Source: Tetradesmus obliquus
Taxonomy: Eukaryota; Chlorophyta; Chlorophyceae; Sphaeropleales; Scenedesmaceae
DNA: 64,000 nucleotides
Direction: 5' to 3'
NCBI GenBank assembly: GCA_030272155.1
Contig: CP126192.1
Location: forward strand, 6,730,501-6,794,500
Both the position numbers and the translations under genes were made by a program. Numbering within the stretch: the stretch's first letter is position 1; every line of letters starts with the position of its first letter. This document shows, piece by piece, positions 1 to 12,627 of this stretch. The notes under the pieces are model-generated. The model was not told the origin of the DNA and ran no database searches. It saw only the letters and a program-made list of their open reading frames with translations.

Positions 1-1359
1 TGCAGCCTCAGCAGCAGCTGAAAGAAGCATGGGGCCTGCTGCGCTCCAGCTGCAGCTATTTGCATGCATTGGTGAGGGGTCTGTGGCGTGATGGTCAGTG
101 CCAGCAGCTGCTGCAGCTGGTGCAGCAGCAGGGTGGGCAGCCGCTGCTGCAAGGCCTGACACTGACTGTGCACTGCACCAGGAGTGACAGGGATTTTGGG
201 TTGCAGCAGCAGCGGCAAGCCAAGAGTGCTGTCACAGCAGCGGCACAACTTGCGCTGTTTTTCGCAGGTATGTTTGGAAGCGTGTGCTGTGAACGCTAAG
301 CATGCAGACGTGCTTGCATGGCTTCAAAGTGCAACATATGCGCAATTTGCAACGATTGATGCGTCTCACCTGACCTCCCTTCCTGCTGCAGCAGCAGCAG
401 CAGCAGCAGCAGCAGCACCAGCAGCGCAGGAGCATACCTGTGCATGCTGTCTGCCACTGTGTCTCTTGTGAGGAGTGCCTGTGTCCGCCTATCACATGTG
501 CATGTTACCTGCCGCTGCAACCAGCAGCTGCCGTGCATAAAGCCGCCATGGCCGAGTTGAGTAATGCAGCTGGATCAATGCAGCCGGATCGTTGCAGCTT
601 GGTCAATGCAGCTGGATCAATGCAGCCGGATCAATGCAGCTTGGTCAATGCAGCTGGATAAGCGCTGCTGAATCCATGCAGCTGGATCCATGCAGCTGGA
701 TCCATGCAGCTAGATCCATGCAGCCAAACAGCCTGTGTACATCCATGTTTGTCAGCATTGTGTTGCGTTGTACATGGCAGGTGGCTATCCTGCAACTCTC
801 CATGCATGCTGTGTATGCCTCATGCGCTTCAGGAGAAGGCGACGACACTGCGTGCAGCACGCGCCGCGCTCTGTTTGTGTGCCAGCTGGCGCGCAAGCAC
901 CCGGTGCCCTTCTTCCAGTTCCTGGACACCTGCGCACGCTCAGGCGGGCTGGAGGGACCTGACATAATGCGCCTGTGCACTCTAGCAGTCACTGGCAGCA
1001 CCAGGATCGGCAGCAGAGGCCTGCTTGATCTGCTGAGCAGCCCGGCAGCAACAGCAGCGCTGGCGTCTGCACTGGCCAGCATACTCAAGCTGTGCATGCA
1101 GCAGCTGCATCGGTGCGGAGCAGCTGCTGCGGCTGCAGGGGAGGCTGGGGAGCAGCAGCAGCAGCAGCAGCAGCAGCTGCAGCAGGCCTGTGCGCTGGTG
1201 GTACCTGCTGCAGGGGAGGCTCAGGATGCGCCACGGGAGCAAGCAGGGGCTTTGAAGCAGCCACTGCTGCTACTGATACCGCTGAGCAGCAGCCTGCGCC
1301 AGCTAGCGCTGGATCGGCTGAAAAGGGGCGCAGATCTGCTAGACTCAAACACGCACGGA

Positions 1360-1396
<37 letters not shown>

Positions 1397-2250
1397 GTAC
1401 AAGTGAGCAGCTGGGCCCAAGCATCATGCTGCTGCTGGTGCTCATCTGCCGTGGGCTGGTGGCGTTGCACGAGGCAGCACAGCACCTGCCTGTTTTGTCA
1501 GCGCTAGGTGCAGCACGTGAAGCTCTGCCTGCTGGCCTGGCACCTGATGTGGCTGCTGTAGTAAAGCTGTCCCAAGCAGCAGATGAGCTGCAGGTTGCGG
1601 CAAATGCGTGGGGCACCATGCGCGCTTGCTTCATGGCCCAGCAAGCAGCAGCGTCAGCAGATGGTGCAAGCAGCTCTCAAACAGCAGCAGCGGCGGCGGC
1701 GGCAGCAGCAGCAGCAGGGTGTACAGTCAAACAGTGTGCCAGCAGCATCAACTGCAGCAGCAGTGACAGCCGCCCGAGCAGCAGCAGCAGCAGCAGACCT
1801 GTGCGCTGGCGATACCTGCTGCGGCTGCACGAGTCACGCAAGCTGATGGCTGCCTCTGAACATATGGCTGATCTGTCGCGCACTGCGGCGTCTGCAGCTG
1901 CGATCAGCCGTGCTGCTGGTGGTGCAGAAGCCATAGTCAGCCAGCCTCCTGCAGCAGCAGCGGATGAAGCAGCAGCTTCGAGCATCAAGCAGCCAGCACA
2001 CATACAGCAGGGCTACCATGCGGGCATTAGCTTCTGCCGGGCGCTTGCAGCTGTGGCACCGCTGCCTGTGGTGTGCAACAACCCCGGGTGTGTTGAGCTG
2101 CATGATGCAACGGAGGCAGCAGCTGCGCGCTTCGTGTGTGCTGGCTGCGGCTGCCGCTACTGCAGCGCTGCCTGCCAGGCTGCTGGCTGGAGGAGCCACA
2201 AGAAGGCCTGCAGGCGCATGCAGCACTACGGCCTGAGCGTGCAGGGCTGA
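1..2250 (+). CDS. MYND-type zinc-finger protein, 3' part (5' end outside window)
   Basis: Two exons are visible: 3-267 (continuing from upstream) and 833-2250, joined in phase 1; the stop is TGA at 2248. The last ~60 residues hold the MYND zinc-binding pattern: CNNPGC, CAGCGCRYCSAAC, then HKKAC. MYND fingers usually mediate protein-protein contact; the partner is unknown. The body is helical and broken by poly-Ala, poly-Gln and poly-Ser tracts coded by CAG/GCA repeats. The exon model is supported by a second gene at 50944-54998, which aligns along both exons (shared LLQLVQQQGG, ARKHPVPFFQFLD, DLLSSPAATAALAS) and has its intron at the same codon position. The intron at 268-832 carries a minisatellite. 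The part matching exons 1-2 of the second gene must lie upstream. Family membership is secure; cellular role is not. Confidence 0.85.
570..728 (+). repeat. Intronic minisatellite based on ATGCAGCTGGATC
   Basis: Inside the intron of the first MYND gene, a unit of about 13-15 bases (ATGCAGCTGGATC, with CCGGATC and TTGGTC variants) recurs about ten times. It is absent from the matching intron of the second MYND gene, so it arose after the two separated. Confidence 0.75.
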
Positions 2251-3033
2251 ACTTGCTCAGCACCACAATTGTGGCAGCTGCTGCTGCATGGGTGGTGGCA
2301 CCACCAGCAGTACAACGGCAGTAGCCACACAGGCAGCAATTGTTGGGTCACACGAGTCGCCCAGGCAGCTGTCCGGCTCTTGTTCAAAGCAGTTATTTTT
2401 CTTGGGTTTGCTCCTGTGGGCCGCGGGTCTAATTGCGGTCAACAAATTGTTGCTGTGGTTGGGGTAACATAATATTATGTTGATAGCGATGATGGTTCAG
2501 GCTGTCAGAGGCAAACGTTCATATGGAAGGGAACCTACATGTGGGCCTACAAGGCCCATGTATGTCAGGTCTGTGTAACACTTCTCCACTAAGGCTACTG
2601 ATGCTGACATCATGATCAGCAAAACAGCACCAGACGATTGCCAGTTACCACAGCAGGGCCGCAGGCCCCCGCGCTAAGAAGGCTAACAAGACTGATCATT
2701 GGTCATGAAAAGAGAAAACACAAGGCTCGTGCAGTCGACAAAACATTGAAAAAAACGTGTCATATCAAGCACGTCCACCTTCCTACAAGTCAAAACCTAA
2801 GCGCGTGTTTGCATGTGGTTGTCCTATGCATATGCGTGCATGCAGCACATCATGTGTGTGATGCAAGTCCAGTCAATGCCGCAGAACCGTATGCTGCACT
2901 GGTACAATGTGCATGTCAAGGGGACCGTAATTAAGTCGTGAACAACACAGCAGAACAGCCAGGAACACCCAACGACAACGACTGCCAGCTTCGTTGCCAT
3001 GGCAGAGCTGATGAGCACTGGTGACGGGACAGC
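2251..3033. other. Intergenic region between convergent genes
   Basis: This holds the 3' UTR of the MYND gene and the 3' flank of the coiled-coil gene on the other strand. I see no further gene. Confidence 0.5.
2574..2578 (+). terminator. TGTAA polyadenylation signal
   Basis: TGTAA, the usual green-algal poly(A) signal, lies 324 bases after the stop of the first MYND gene. It is the first copy on this strand after that stop in my reading. Confidence 0.5.
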
Positions 3034-5373
3034 TCAAGCTGCCTGCATCTGCTGATCTGTCGGCGCCTGCAAGTCATCATCTGCCAGCTGCACCGCAGCA
3101 CCCTCGCCACTGCTTGCATGCACCGCGTGGTAAGCCACGTGCCTGGGCTCCACATCCATACCTGCTGCATCCGCAGCGTCTGCATCTGCAGCAGCAGTGC
3201 TGGCCTGCAGCGCCCGCTGCAGCTTTGCAACATGCTCCTGCTGCTCCTGCAGGTGCTGCTGGTAGAAGGCCCTGCAGCAGCGCAGGCAGAGGCCGACAAA
3301 GTGTGAGGCTACAGTGATGATGGATTGCAAGGCAGGAGAAGCATACTAGCAGCAGCAGCGTATGCCTTACGCGCATCATATTCAGGCATGAGTGTGGATG
3401 TCACCGCTGTCCTGCATCTCAACTTCCCCGTTACGCGTTGCTGATGATGCATCATGCATAGGCTAGACTATGAGCTGTGCAGCAGGATTGTTACTCAGTG
3501 CTCCAGATGTGCATGTACTTGAAGCCTAAGCGTTTTCCTAAACTGGCACGAGAGACTCATCATTAATAGGCAAGCAGAACAGCAGCAAACTCACTGCTTC
3601 TCGTCAAACGCCTTCTGGTCTGCTGTAAGGCCCTCCTGCTCCTGCAGCAGCTGCTGTGCCAGCATCACACGGTCCTGCTCAAGCGCCCGCCACTGTAGCT
3701 CATAGTCCTGCAAGAGGAAAAGGTAAAGGCATCCCGTGATTCTCAGCACACCATGTGCCAGACGTTGCAGCTGCAGTGGCGTGCAAGTGCCTACAGGGAG
3801 CGGGGTTTAACATGTGTAGATTCTGGCATCGCAAACCCATGTTAGCAGATGTTTTGGCTAGTGTGGGCACACAAATGTGCTGCAACTGATGCTGTACGCC
3901 TGCTCTGCAAGGTGAACGATCAAGCATCTCCTGTAACTGTTCCTGCAAGCTGTCCTGCAAGCTGTCCTGCAAGCTGCTTGCTACTTCTGCTGTCACCTGC
4001 CGCTTTTTGAACGCCTCAAGCGTTGCCCTGCCCAAGCTGAGGCTGGTTGCCTCGCAGTCCTGGCTGTCTGCATAGTTGCAAGAATGTGCACAAAAGTACA
4101 AAAGTGTGAGCCAGCAAATCAGGGCAGGCACATGCAGGCCCTGGAGGAGGCAGTCTACTTCCCTGTGCAATTGTGCAAAGGATAACACAAGCGAGTTGGG
4201 CAGAGCAGCACTTGCAGGAGTACACGTCAGCTACAGCTGCCAGCTGGCAGGATGTCCAGTTGCAGTTTGAGGGGTGAGAACCATATGTCGTCCTAGATGA
4301 AATGAAGCGCATGTATACAAAAGCAGTACACCTTCAGCTGTGCAGCACCGATGAGTCATCGGCTCAAGCGCTTACTGCCAAAAGTATGTGGGGTAGGAAG
4401 CAGCGGCTCTATGCAGATAATGTTGCTGCATATCAACACATATGTTGATGGCAGACTGCATATACCAAAGAATGCTGTTATTGAGCCTGCGTGCTGTGTT
4501 TCCTGCAAGCCTAACAACATATTTGGCTGCCGCCTGGAGGTGGGCGCCTGGTAGCAACCAGCAACAGCACTGCTGATGTGCTTGTTCTGCTTGCAGGAAG
4601 CCCTGCAGTGAGCTGTACAGTGTAACTGCCTCCAGCAGTAGAGCAGACAGCACGGTGGCTGTGACAGCTGCTGGCAATGCCTTTGTCTACTGCTGCTGCT
4701 GCTGCTGCTGCTGTGCTTCTGCTGCTCACCCTTTGTTGTCTGGCGCAGGTCAAGCTTGAGCGCCTCTACTGCATTGACTTTCTGCTGGTAGTCAAACTGC
4801 AGGTCCAGCAGCCGCTGCTCAGCGCCTGCAGGACATCAGCCACGGCAGCAGAGAAGCAGCAGCAGCAGCAGTTGCAGTATGCAAAACACCAGGAGTTATT
4901 GTTGTTTGTTATGGCAGAGTGCTTGAAATCGTCAAGCACATATGAAACCTTGATTGTTGCTGCAGGCGAAGCGTCTGAGCCCTAACAAGTATGGTCTGGG
5001 TGTGCTACACTATGCTCAAGCCAGGACTGCATGCAGTCTGTTGTGCAGTAAACATCCGAGGTTATCTGCTGCTCAAGCATGTACAGCTCCACAACTGCTG
5101 CTGGAAAGCTGCAGGCACCTCATACCGCGAACACGAGAACAAGTAACTATTTGAATCGGCTGAAGTTGCATCAACAGCGGGCAATTTGTGCTGGGCATCC
5201 GTATTCATGGTCAGCAGCAGCTCTGGCCCAGCGCTGGCTGATTTGCCTGCTGGTGCATGGCTGGATCTCTTGTGCAGCTGCTGGTGCTCACGGTGAATGT
5301 GCTCCCTGACTTGTTTCCATTGCTCCCTTTGTGCTTCCGGCCCACATCCAGAAGCGGGCGTGTCTGAGGCCAT
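3034..5373 (-). CDS. Multi-exon coiled-coil protein
   Basis: Well-supported exons in transcript order: 4825-4730, a segment ending at 3997 (starting near 4064-4069), 3707-3595 and 3271-3034 (stop). The joins 3997/3707 and 3595/3271 keep frame and give one continuous heptad-like Gln/Glu/Leu/Lys-rich helix (ATLEAFKKRQ, DYELQWRALEQDR, AFYQQHLQEQQEH). The probable start is the ATG at 5373, which opens a charged, Gln-rich segment (REQWKQVREHIHREH). The exons between 5060 and 4830 and between 4729 and 4070 are not resolved; candidate pieces encode VVELYMLEQQ and REVDCLLQGLH. No enzyme motif, signal peptide or membrane segment was seen. A cytoskeletal or scaffold role would be a guess from the coiled coil alone. 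Confidence 0.55.
3939..3980. repeat. 12-bp tandem repeat TGTCCTGCAAGC
   Basis: Three to four copies of TGTCCTGCAAGC in an intron of the coiled-coil gene. The same core (CCTGCAAGCTG) recurs in introns of both beta-helix genes near 39960-40070 and 44810-44895. Confidence 0.7.
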
Positions 5374-8079
5374 GACTATTGGGACTGATGCTTGCTGAAT
5401 TGTTCACCGGGACGGGCTTTGGCGCAGATGAGAACTCTCAGAAATTCAACACCTCTGTGCGACCAGTTTCAGTAATGCTGTCTCCTATTCGCAGCAAAAC
5501 GTGTGAGGCAATTTAAACAGGTTGGCGCTCTGATCCACCAAAACCGCACGAGATGAGAACGCTTGCGTGGAAACCTCAAAAGCATTAGTTTGTGTCTGTG
5601 ACGTCTGATCTGTTGAAAATACGGCGTCCGAGGCTGTCAACGATGCAATTGGCCACGCAGTTCAAGACAGTTGAAGCTGTGATTGCCCAGCAGCTGCCCT
5701 GCATCATTTTGAGGACACTAGTCAACGCAGTACTTTGTGCTGGCCGCAGAATATAAGCACCTCAAGCAGCTTTCACCTTGTGCATGGCAGCCGGTTTGCA
5801 GCTAAGATGTGCCACATCATGTGACATGAGCAGCACCTGTTGCAATTCTGGCTCGTTTGCCTAGCTGGAAGCACTGCTGCCACTTGCTTGACAACACACT
5901 GTTCCAGGCCATAGCACTGCTGCTATTCAGCTGATCGGCCAGAGGTGCAGATAGCTTTGCGGGACAAGAATGAAAGCGCCGTGCCTTATTTACATAAGAA
6001 TGGCACAACCTGCGGATGAATGCCACTGTTCAAAGTACAGCAGCTGCTGGGACAGCCCGCCTTTGCAGGCAGGCCTGCCCTTATGTACATGAAACAATAC
6101 TGCGTTACCAACATATGCTGCAACACACCAGTCCGGTTCAAAGCATAGTAAAGCAAGGGTGAGGCGCCCGGACTTGCTGCCGCTGCCCGTCAAGTTGCGC
6201 CTGATCATGCATTCAATAAAAACTCGTCCGAGTGTGTCGGTCCAACACAAGGTTCTGCTGCATGCACGCTGTGCAGAGCATGGTTCATGCCAGCTGTGCC
6301 ATGCCACGTGCAGCACTGTGGTGCATGATGAACTGCCACCACAGCTTCCCAGGGATAACCCAGCGGGCTTGTACCCCAGTATGCCATGTATTTCAACTGC
6401 AAGCATAACAAGTAGCTTCTTCCATTCTAGACAAACAAGCATAATAGCACGTGCTGCAACAAACCTAGTAGTACCTTGAACCGCCAACAGTACATGCCGT
6501 TCCATTGCTGCCGGAACGCTAGCCTGGCCAAGTGATGCATGCTGAAGGCCCTCACCAGCAGTTTAACCCAGTGACTTGCTGCAGTCACGTGCTCATCCCA
6601 CATTCTCTTGGAACCCACGGTCTCTCCCAAGGCGCACAAACGCTGGGGCTACGCGCGCCACAGGCGCATCAGTGAGCCACACATCATGATAACAGCTCCC
6701 GCCATCATGCATCGCAGCGCAATGCAGTTCATGCGACGAGCCTTCTCTGTAACCACACACAGCGCTGCTGCAGCCGAGTGCCCGAGACCAGCAAAGGGTC
6801 ACATCTCTGTGAGGCAGCGCCTGCCAGAGCAGCAGAGCGCAGGAAACTCTTCGCAGCTGAGACTACAACATGCACGCGAGTCTGGGTACGCTATGGACTC
6901 ATGCGTAGGAGGGAGGCAATGCACTCTGACACGAAAAGCCAAGCTGGAGAGCAGCTGTGGGCTAGAACAACCAATATGGAGCGCTAGGGAAAGTGGAGAT
7001 GGGGTGGAAAATTGGTGCAGGAGTGGAAAAACACAGGGCACAATGGCGTGCCCTGCACGAAAAAAATGGACGGGGATGGGTTTGTATGGAAAAATAGGAG
7101 GAACATGCTCGCTGGCCAATAATGCCAGGAGCGGGATGAGAGGATCCTGAAAGAGTCCTGCTGAATGACAGTCCAGCAAGGACCAGGCATAGAAAGCCCT
7201 TGCAACCTGACCGCATATAAGGGTGCAGGAATGCATCAGCGCCAGGTCATCACAACGGCAGCACCTTGCTTGCAGGAACAACCACAGCAGGCGTAAAGAC
7301 ACACGTAACGACACAACACACACTTTCGGTCATGCCTGCTGGGCGTCCATAACTGCAACACAGCAAGGTGCCATGTACCGCACCGCTTGAATCCAACCAC
7401 ATAGATCCTGGGCTTGCTAGAATCGAACAATAACACAAACCAAAGGCAAGAAGCCAAACTCCTTTCCTTGCTAGGTGTGGCACGCCTGATACTGTACTGA
7501 TGCTGCAACTGTCCTATGCCCAAATGAATGCGAATACAAGCACTCAACAGCAAGGCACATGAAGCAGATTGATGTGTAAGGGTAGCAGAGCAGCCCCACT
7601 TCCACTCAGTCAGTAAGGTCCAACACGAAGCACATGCACATGCATTGCGGTGAACAACCATGTATGTTGCAGGAGCGCAGCACACACTCCTGGATGCGAA
7701 AAATCAGTGAGGCAAAACTGAAATGAAGGCAACTTTCTCTACACGCTAGCGCCACGGACGGCGGGGCCTGCTGATGTACTGTACAACTGCCGGGGCGGGG
7801 ACGCCGCCATGGGTGCAAGGCGCGAGCAAGGGCACGGCCCTGCTGCATGGCAGCTGCTGCTGTTCGCAGCAGCAGCTGCCAACATGCTGCTGAAGACATA
7901 GCCATTGCTGTCCATGTCTACCCTGCACTGCCACGGACGCCTGCTACGCACATGCGCACGCGCTGGCGACAGCAGTCGGCTGCTGTGCTACTGCTGCTGC
8001 TGCAGCCAGGCGGCGCCCCCAGCCCGACACAACAAAGGTTGTTCGGGAGCATCAAATATTGGGTTCTAAGGGGCGCCGC
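5374..8079. other. No convincing gene (2.7 kb)
   Basis: The upstream side should hold the promoter of the coiled-coil gene and the downstream side the 3' UTR of the secreted-protein gene at 8080. Several open frames of 60-180 codons exist on both strands between 6000 and 7700, but none shows a recognisable motif, a consistent splice pattern or a believable composition. Confidence 0.4.
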
Positions 8080-9510
8080 CTAGCTCAGCTGCGGCTTCTG
8101 CACCAGCAGCTTGCGGCCGCTGCGCTGCAGCGCAAACATCTGCTGCTGCAGCATTGCGTAATCGGTGGCGGCGTCTGCTGCATCAACCTCGGCGTTGTAC
8201 TGCAGTGGCTCCACAGACACCTGCAGGTTCTTGCTACGCCACTTGTTGAGGCCGTTGTTGATCATGTTGGGCACGGGGATGGTGCCGATCTTCATCTTGG
8301 CTGGCTCAACGCGGAAGTAGCCGCACATCTGCAGGACGGGGTGGGGCACAGCAGCAGATGGACAGGCAGCGCACATGTCAGCAACGGCCAGGGTGGCTGT
8401 GCACAGCTGTGCAATGCTACGCAGCGCATGTGGTGCAGCAGGACATGCGCATGCTGCAGGAGAAGGTGCACACGAGCCATCATGAGGAAACTGCATGGGT
8501 TCCTGCAAGCAAACATGAAGACAATACCCCAGCTGCTGCTGTTCTGCTGCTGCCGAACGCCAACACTCGAGCTACTGCCTAGGCAGCAAAAGCTGCTGCT
8601 GCCTCACATGCCTCGCAGTGTTGCAGCTGCAACACCCTTCTTGCAGGAACACCATCCTGCAAGCCCCCTGCACTTGCTGGTCTTCTCTACTGCAGTGCAA
8701 CACCCCCCTGCCCCCTGCAGGACTGCCAGGCATCACATCACAGCTCACAGCTCTCACAACAGTTGCTGGGTAACAACGCACCTGCGTGTACTGGCCCTGC
8801 AGCTTGGCTGCCTGTGGGTCCTTGATAAGCTGGCCCTGCGCGTCACGGTTGGTGGCTGGGCTCTCGCCGCCCTTCTGGCTCCACAGGCCGTTGGCGTCCT
8901 TGCGCAGGAAATGGAAGTCCGGCTGGCAGCGCGCAAAGTTGCAGCTGCTCTGGGGGCGCAGGAACATGGCGATGAAGTGGCCGGCAGCAGGCTGGCTGTT
9001 GAGCGCAACCTGGCGGGTGACCTCCACGGCGCCGTCTGCGAGCACGGCCTTCTTCAGCTGCGCGCAGGTCATGCTGTTCTGCTCCAGTGGCACGCCGGAC
9101 GCGGCGCCTGGCTGGCACCAGCCGCCCTTGAAGGTGTCCAGGGCGTAGCAGTAGCAGTTGCTGAGGCGGGACCAGTCTCCTGGCTGCTTCTCCCAGTAGG
9201 TGAAGGTGCCGTCCTTGTTGGGCTTGTACTGGCAGGTGCCCAGCTTGGCCTGCACGGGGTTCACTGCTGCCTTGGGGCCCTTGCACTGGCGCTGCACGTC
9301 GTAGCCCTGCAGGGGGAACATGGGCTCCACGTAGCTGTCGTGGCTGGCACTGCCGCCATCATACATGGCTGCGTTGCTCTGCGACAGCAGCGCTGCAGGC
9401 ACCTGCTTGGCAGTGTACTTGTAGGCACGGTTCCACCTGGCAAGGTCCAGCTGTGGAGGGCCATTTGCTGAGGCCAGGGGGGCGCAGATCAGCGCCAGGA
9501 GAGCCAGCAT
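8080..9510 (-). CDS. Secreted protein with NCYxYA motif, possible cysteine-peptidase-like fold
   Basis: Two exons, 9510-8782 and 8328-8080, join in phase 0 to give about 325 residues. The ATG opens a typical signal peptide (LALLALICAPLASA). The mature part contains NCYCYALD, then WCQPGAASG, then GHFIAMFLRP and DFHFLRKDANGLWSQKGG, and the second exon opens with CGYFRVEP. I recall the order NCYxYA ... QPGxxSG ... H ... D(F/Y)H(F/W)xRxxxxGxWSxKxG ... CGxF from unnamed bacterial and fungal proteins. That memory is unverified, and the reading of Cys and His as a catalytic pair is inference. At least ten Cys residues suit an extracellular protein. The matching open frame on the other strand at 8059-9471 is a shadow. 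Confidence 0.8.
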
Positions 9511-12500
9511 TGCTGCTGCGTGGTAGTGGCCTGCAGGAGGAAGGACAGCAGAACAACAGGTGCAGGGCAGTCAGCAGCCACCACAATGGGGCACGCATGC
9601 GCCGCGCTCATAGGCCTATTCATGCTAAACTAATCAGTCACACAGCCATCTGCTGATTGTGCAGCACAGTCGTGCGAATGATGTTGAGGTGATTCAACGC
9701 TATGCGCCGGACACGCCCGACCATGAAAGCCATCACGGCACCACAGCTGCAGCCAGCTGTGCACAAGCACAGCCATCAACCAATGGCATATGATCATGTG
9801 GCGTGGGGCCTAGATGCGTCAAGATCAGCCACAGCCAGCTGTGAAGGCGGTTAGCTTGGCGCTAGCCTGTCCCATCTGTGCCCTCGTCAAGAACAACAGC
9901 CCAGGAAAGAAGCAATTATCTGCTTATCTAGCCCAATCTCTGCTGTTCTAAGCGCTGAAAGCTCTGACGCATACAAGCGTTTCGGGCGGACTCATCACGA
10001 CTCCCACCTGCCATCTCAGTTGCTCTGACGACCTTTAATGTTCTCCTCGTTGCTTTGACACCAGCTACGGCTGCAGAAGGTGCACTTTGGTAGCTCCGGA
10101 GTCTAGAGTCAGCGTGGTCTAATTAGACTATGAATAATCGCTTTGGATAAATGGGTGCGAGAAAAATATAGCCGAAGAATGAAGAGCCAAGGCGGTGGCG
10201 CTGGCTATAAGGTCTGCCTGTGCAGGCATAGCCAAGACCCAAACCCGGTCCACCCAGTCACCGTCGTCGGGAACCTGCGATCACTTGCCATCTCCGCCTG
10301 TCGCATTGTACTGTATATTAGCTGATCGTCACCATTCATGCCCCGGATGCGCTGCCCATCATTCATGCCGTCAGTGGTGATGGCGAGCTTTTTTCCTGGG
10401 TTGATTATGCAGCAGCAGCCTGTGCTGCCTAGCTCGCGTATCCTTGCACTACGTTCGTGGCCAACACAAATACAGCCTGCCTCCATCAAGTGTGCTGAAG
10501 CATGCATACCTCCTGGAGCACTGAAGGGTGTGGCAGGTGGTTGAGGGAGTTGGCAGGTGCATACTTGGCAAGCAACATTGCGTGCATCACTCTTATTCTT
10601 CTGGGACTTGTGTATGTTCAGTAAACTGTAAGACTGGCCGCACAGCAACCTCAGATTGTGTGGCGTGGAACCATGTCGCACTGGGGTCTTGTTGACAGCA
10701 AGTACAGGCCATGTGCGCTGATCACGTAGCTGGTCCTGAATTGCTTCAGGTGAGAGAGCATCAGGGGCCCTGCTTGGTGACCAGCAGCAAATTTCAACGG
10801 CTGAGCACTGTACACCTTGCATGCCGCAACGTGACATGCAGCCACTGCAGCAGTGCTGTGAAGCATGCCTCAGCCGGGCACTTCTGGCTGATCTGTGTCC
10901 CACACCAGCCCACACTGTGGACATCGGCAACGTCCTGCAAGTGTTTTTTGCCCAGGAGATTCCTTCTGTGAATATGGCGCTGTTCACTTGCCAACGGTGT
11001 TTAGGATGGCTGAAATTTATCATGGCCTTGCTACGGCGGGCCCGTGCGTTTTGAGACGTTGCCGTGTTTCCTTGCAGGACAGCGGGTGCAGCAAGGCACA
11101 TGCATGGGCAAGCTTACTCATTGCTGTGATGCATGCGCTTTCCGCAGCATGCATCGCATCGTAGGTATCCTGCAAGCACCAGCAACAGCAGCATCGCATG
11201 CAGGCATGGCATGCAGGTCTGTTACGTTTGGTGGCTTGTCTTGCAATGCGCAGCTGGCCACTGTGGTACACTGTGCAGGCAGCATCACACTGTGCAGACA
11301 GCATCTTCGTTGCATTCGCCGCAAAAGTGACTGGGCATTTGAGGACAGGGCGCAGCATTTAGAATGGTTGCAGCGCTCCTGCATTGTACATCTGGTGGAC
11401 TTTATCCCTTGCATGCACTTCTTGAAATTCCCATTGTCAACATATGAGTGGCGGGCAGGCGCCTCCTGCCCAGGCTGGGCTCCTGCCAGTCTAGGCAACT
11501 TGCCTTGAAGGGGCAGTACCGGGCAGTACAGGTACAGTGCTTGATGCAACAGCTGATGCATGTTTGCGGCAGAGCTTGAGATGCAACGTCGAGTATTGTG
11601 CGGTGGTGACGTCCTGTTCAGGCCGTAGGCCTCGGGATCCACTCGCAGGGTGCTCCCCTTCCAGCTGCTGCTCTTCTTCAATCTAAGACTCCTCAGATCC
11701 TACTACACCAGGTATCGCTGGCGACGCATCTCATGTATGAGCATAAGTTACTTTGGGTGTTTGATGAGGATGCTCTGGTATAGTTTGGATGCTTGTGGAA
11801 ACCGAAGGTCTTCTGCCGGTGGTGTCACCGCACCGGCATTCATACCTTCCTCTGCCTCAACTTTCATCCCGTGTCATGGGCCTTCAGCAGCTGTAAGTCT
11901 TCAGTAACATCGATAGGTAGTGATTAAAATCGTTTAAGTTTGAAAACGTCACTGCGGGCGGCATGTCTTTGCTAATCCAACACTGTCACTGCTGGTCACT
12001 TGGCTTGACCAGTACCTGGGTGCTTCGATACCTGCTCAACGACAGTCTTTTGGTCAAAGCTATGTACCGAGAGTGCACTGCATGTGTTGCGTGAACCAAG
12101 AAACCAACAGTATTCGCCACTGCACCGACTTGATACGATCATACAATCGTGCCGTCAAATAGTACAGACTGTCTTTTCTGCTACGATTCAGGACTCAGCT
12201 GCAGTCTTCAGCATCCTGGTATCTTGCACACGCTTTGGCCGTGCCGATGCCTGCACGGGCAAAGCAGGCCGGCCTGCCACCAAAGCTGTGGTTATCCATT
12301 GCAGCAGGTAACGGGAACAACCGGGGCGGTGCTCGTGGTCACGCGGACCAGCAAGCCCCATCAGCTGTGGCTTGTTCTGGTGGGGTGGTGGACTGCGACA
12401 GCTGCTGATATTCCAAACAGTTTCAAATAGTTCAACAGCATTGTGGGTGTGCTGTGATCGGGTTGGATGTGGCTTGCGATACATGAGCTTCCTGCCTGGA

Positions 12501-12627
12501 AACTGGCCACGGCAGCTCATTGCTCATGCACTGATTGCTCAAGCAACCCGCAAAATGATACAATTCGAATCCTCAACGCTATTTGCTTGCGGGCACGCTT
12601 GCGTGCGCAGCGTGTCTGCTGTTGCAG
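9511..12627. other. Intergenic region, unresolved
   Basis: It contains the promoter side of the secreted-protein gene and must contain the first exon and promoter of the modular gene that follows. I could not identify a signal-peptide exon joining in phase 0 to 12628. A 298-codon open frame on the minus strand (11101-10205) has no motif and looks random. Confidence 0.4.

Noticed and set aside
6608-7150. 180-codon plus-strand open frame
   Set aside because: Opposite-strand frames of equal length overlap it and no motif or start context supports it.
8059-9471. 470-codon plus-strand open frame
   Set aside because: It is antisense to the two-exon secreted protein, whose signal peptide, motifs and splice join are better supported.
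10205-11101. 298-codon minus-strand open frame
   Set aside because: No motif, no splice partner and a composition like random GC-rich sequence.
12583-12627. Signal peptide directly in front of the first resolved exon of the modular gene
   Set aside because: The frame reads LLAGTLACAACLLL but has no in-frame ATG after the stop at 12556, and a CAG acceptor at 12627 fits better.
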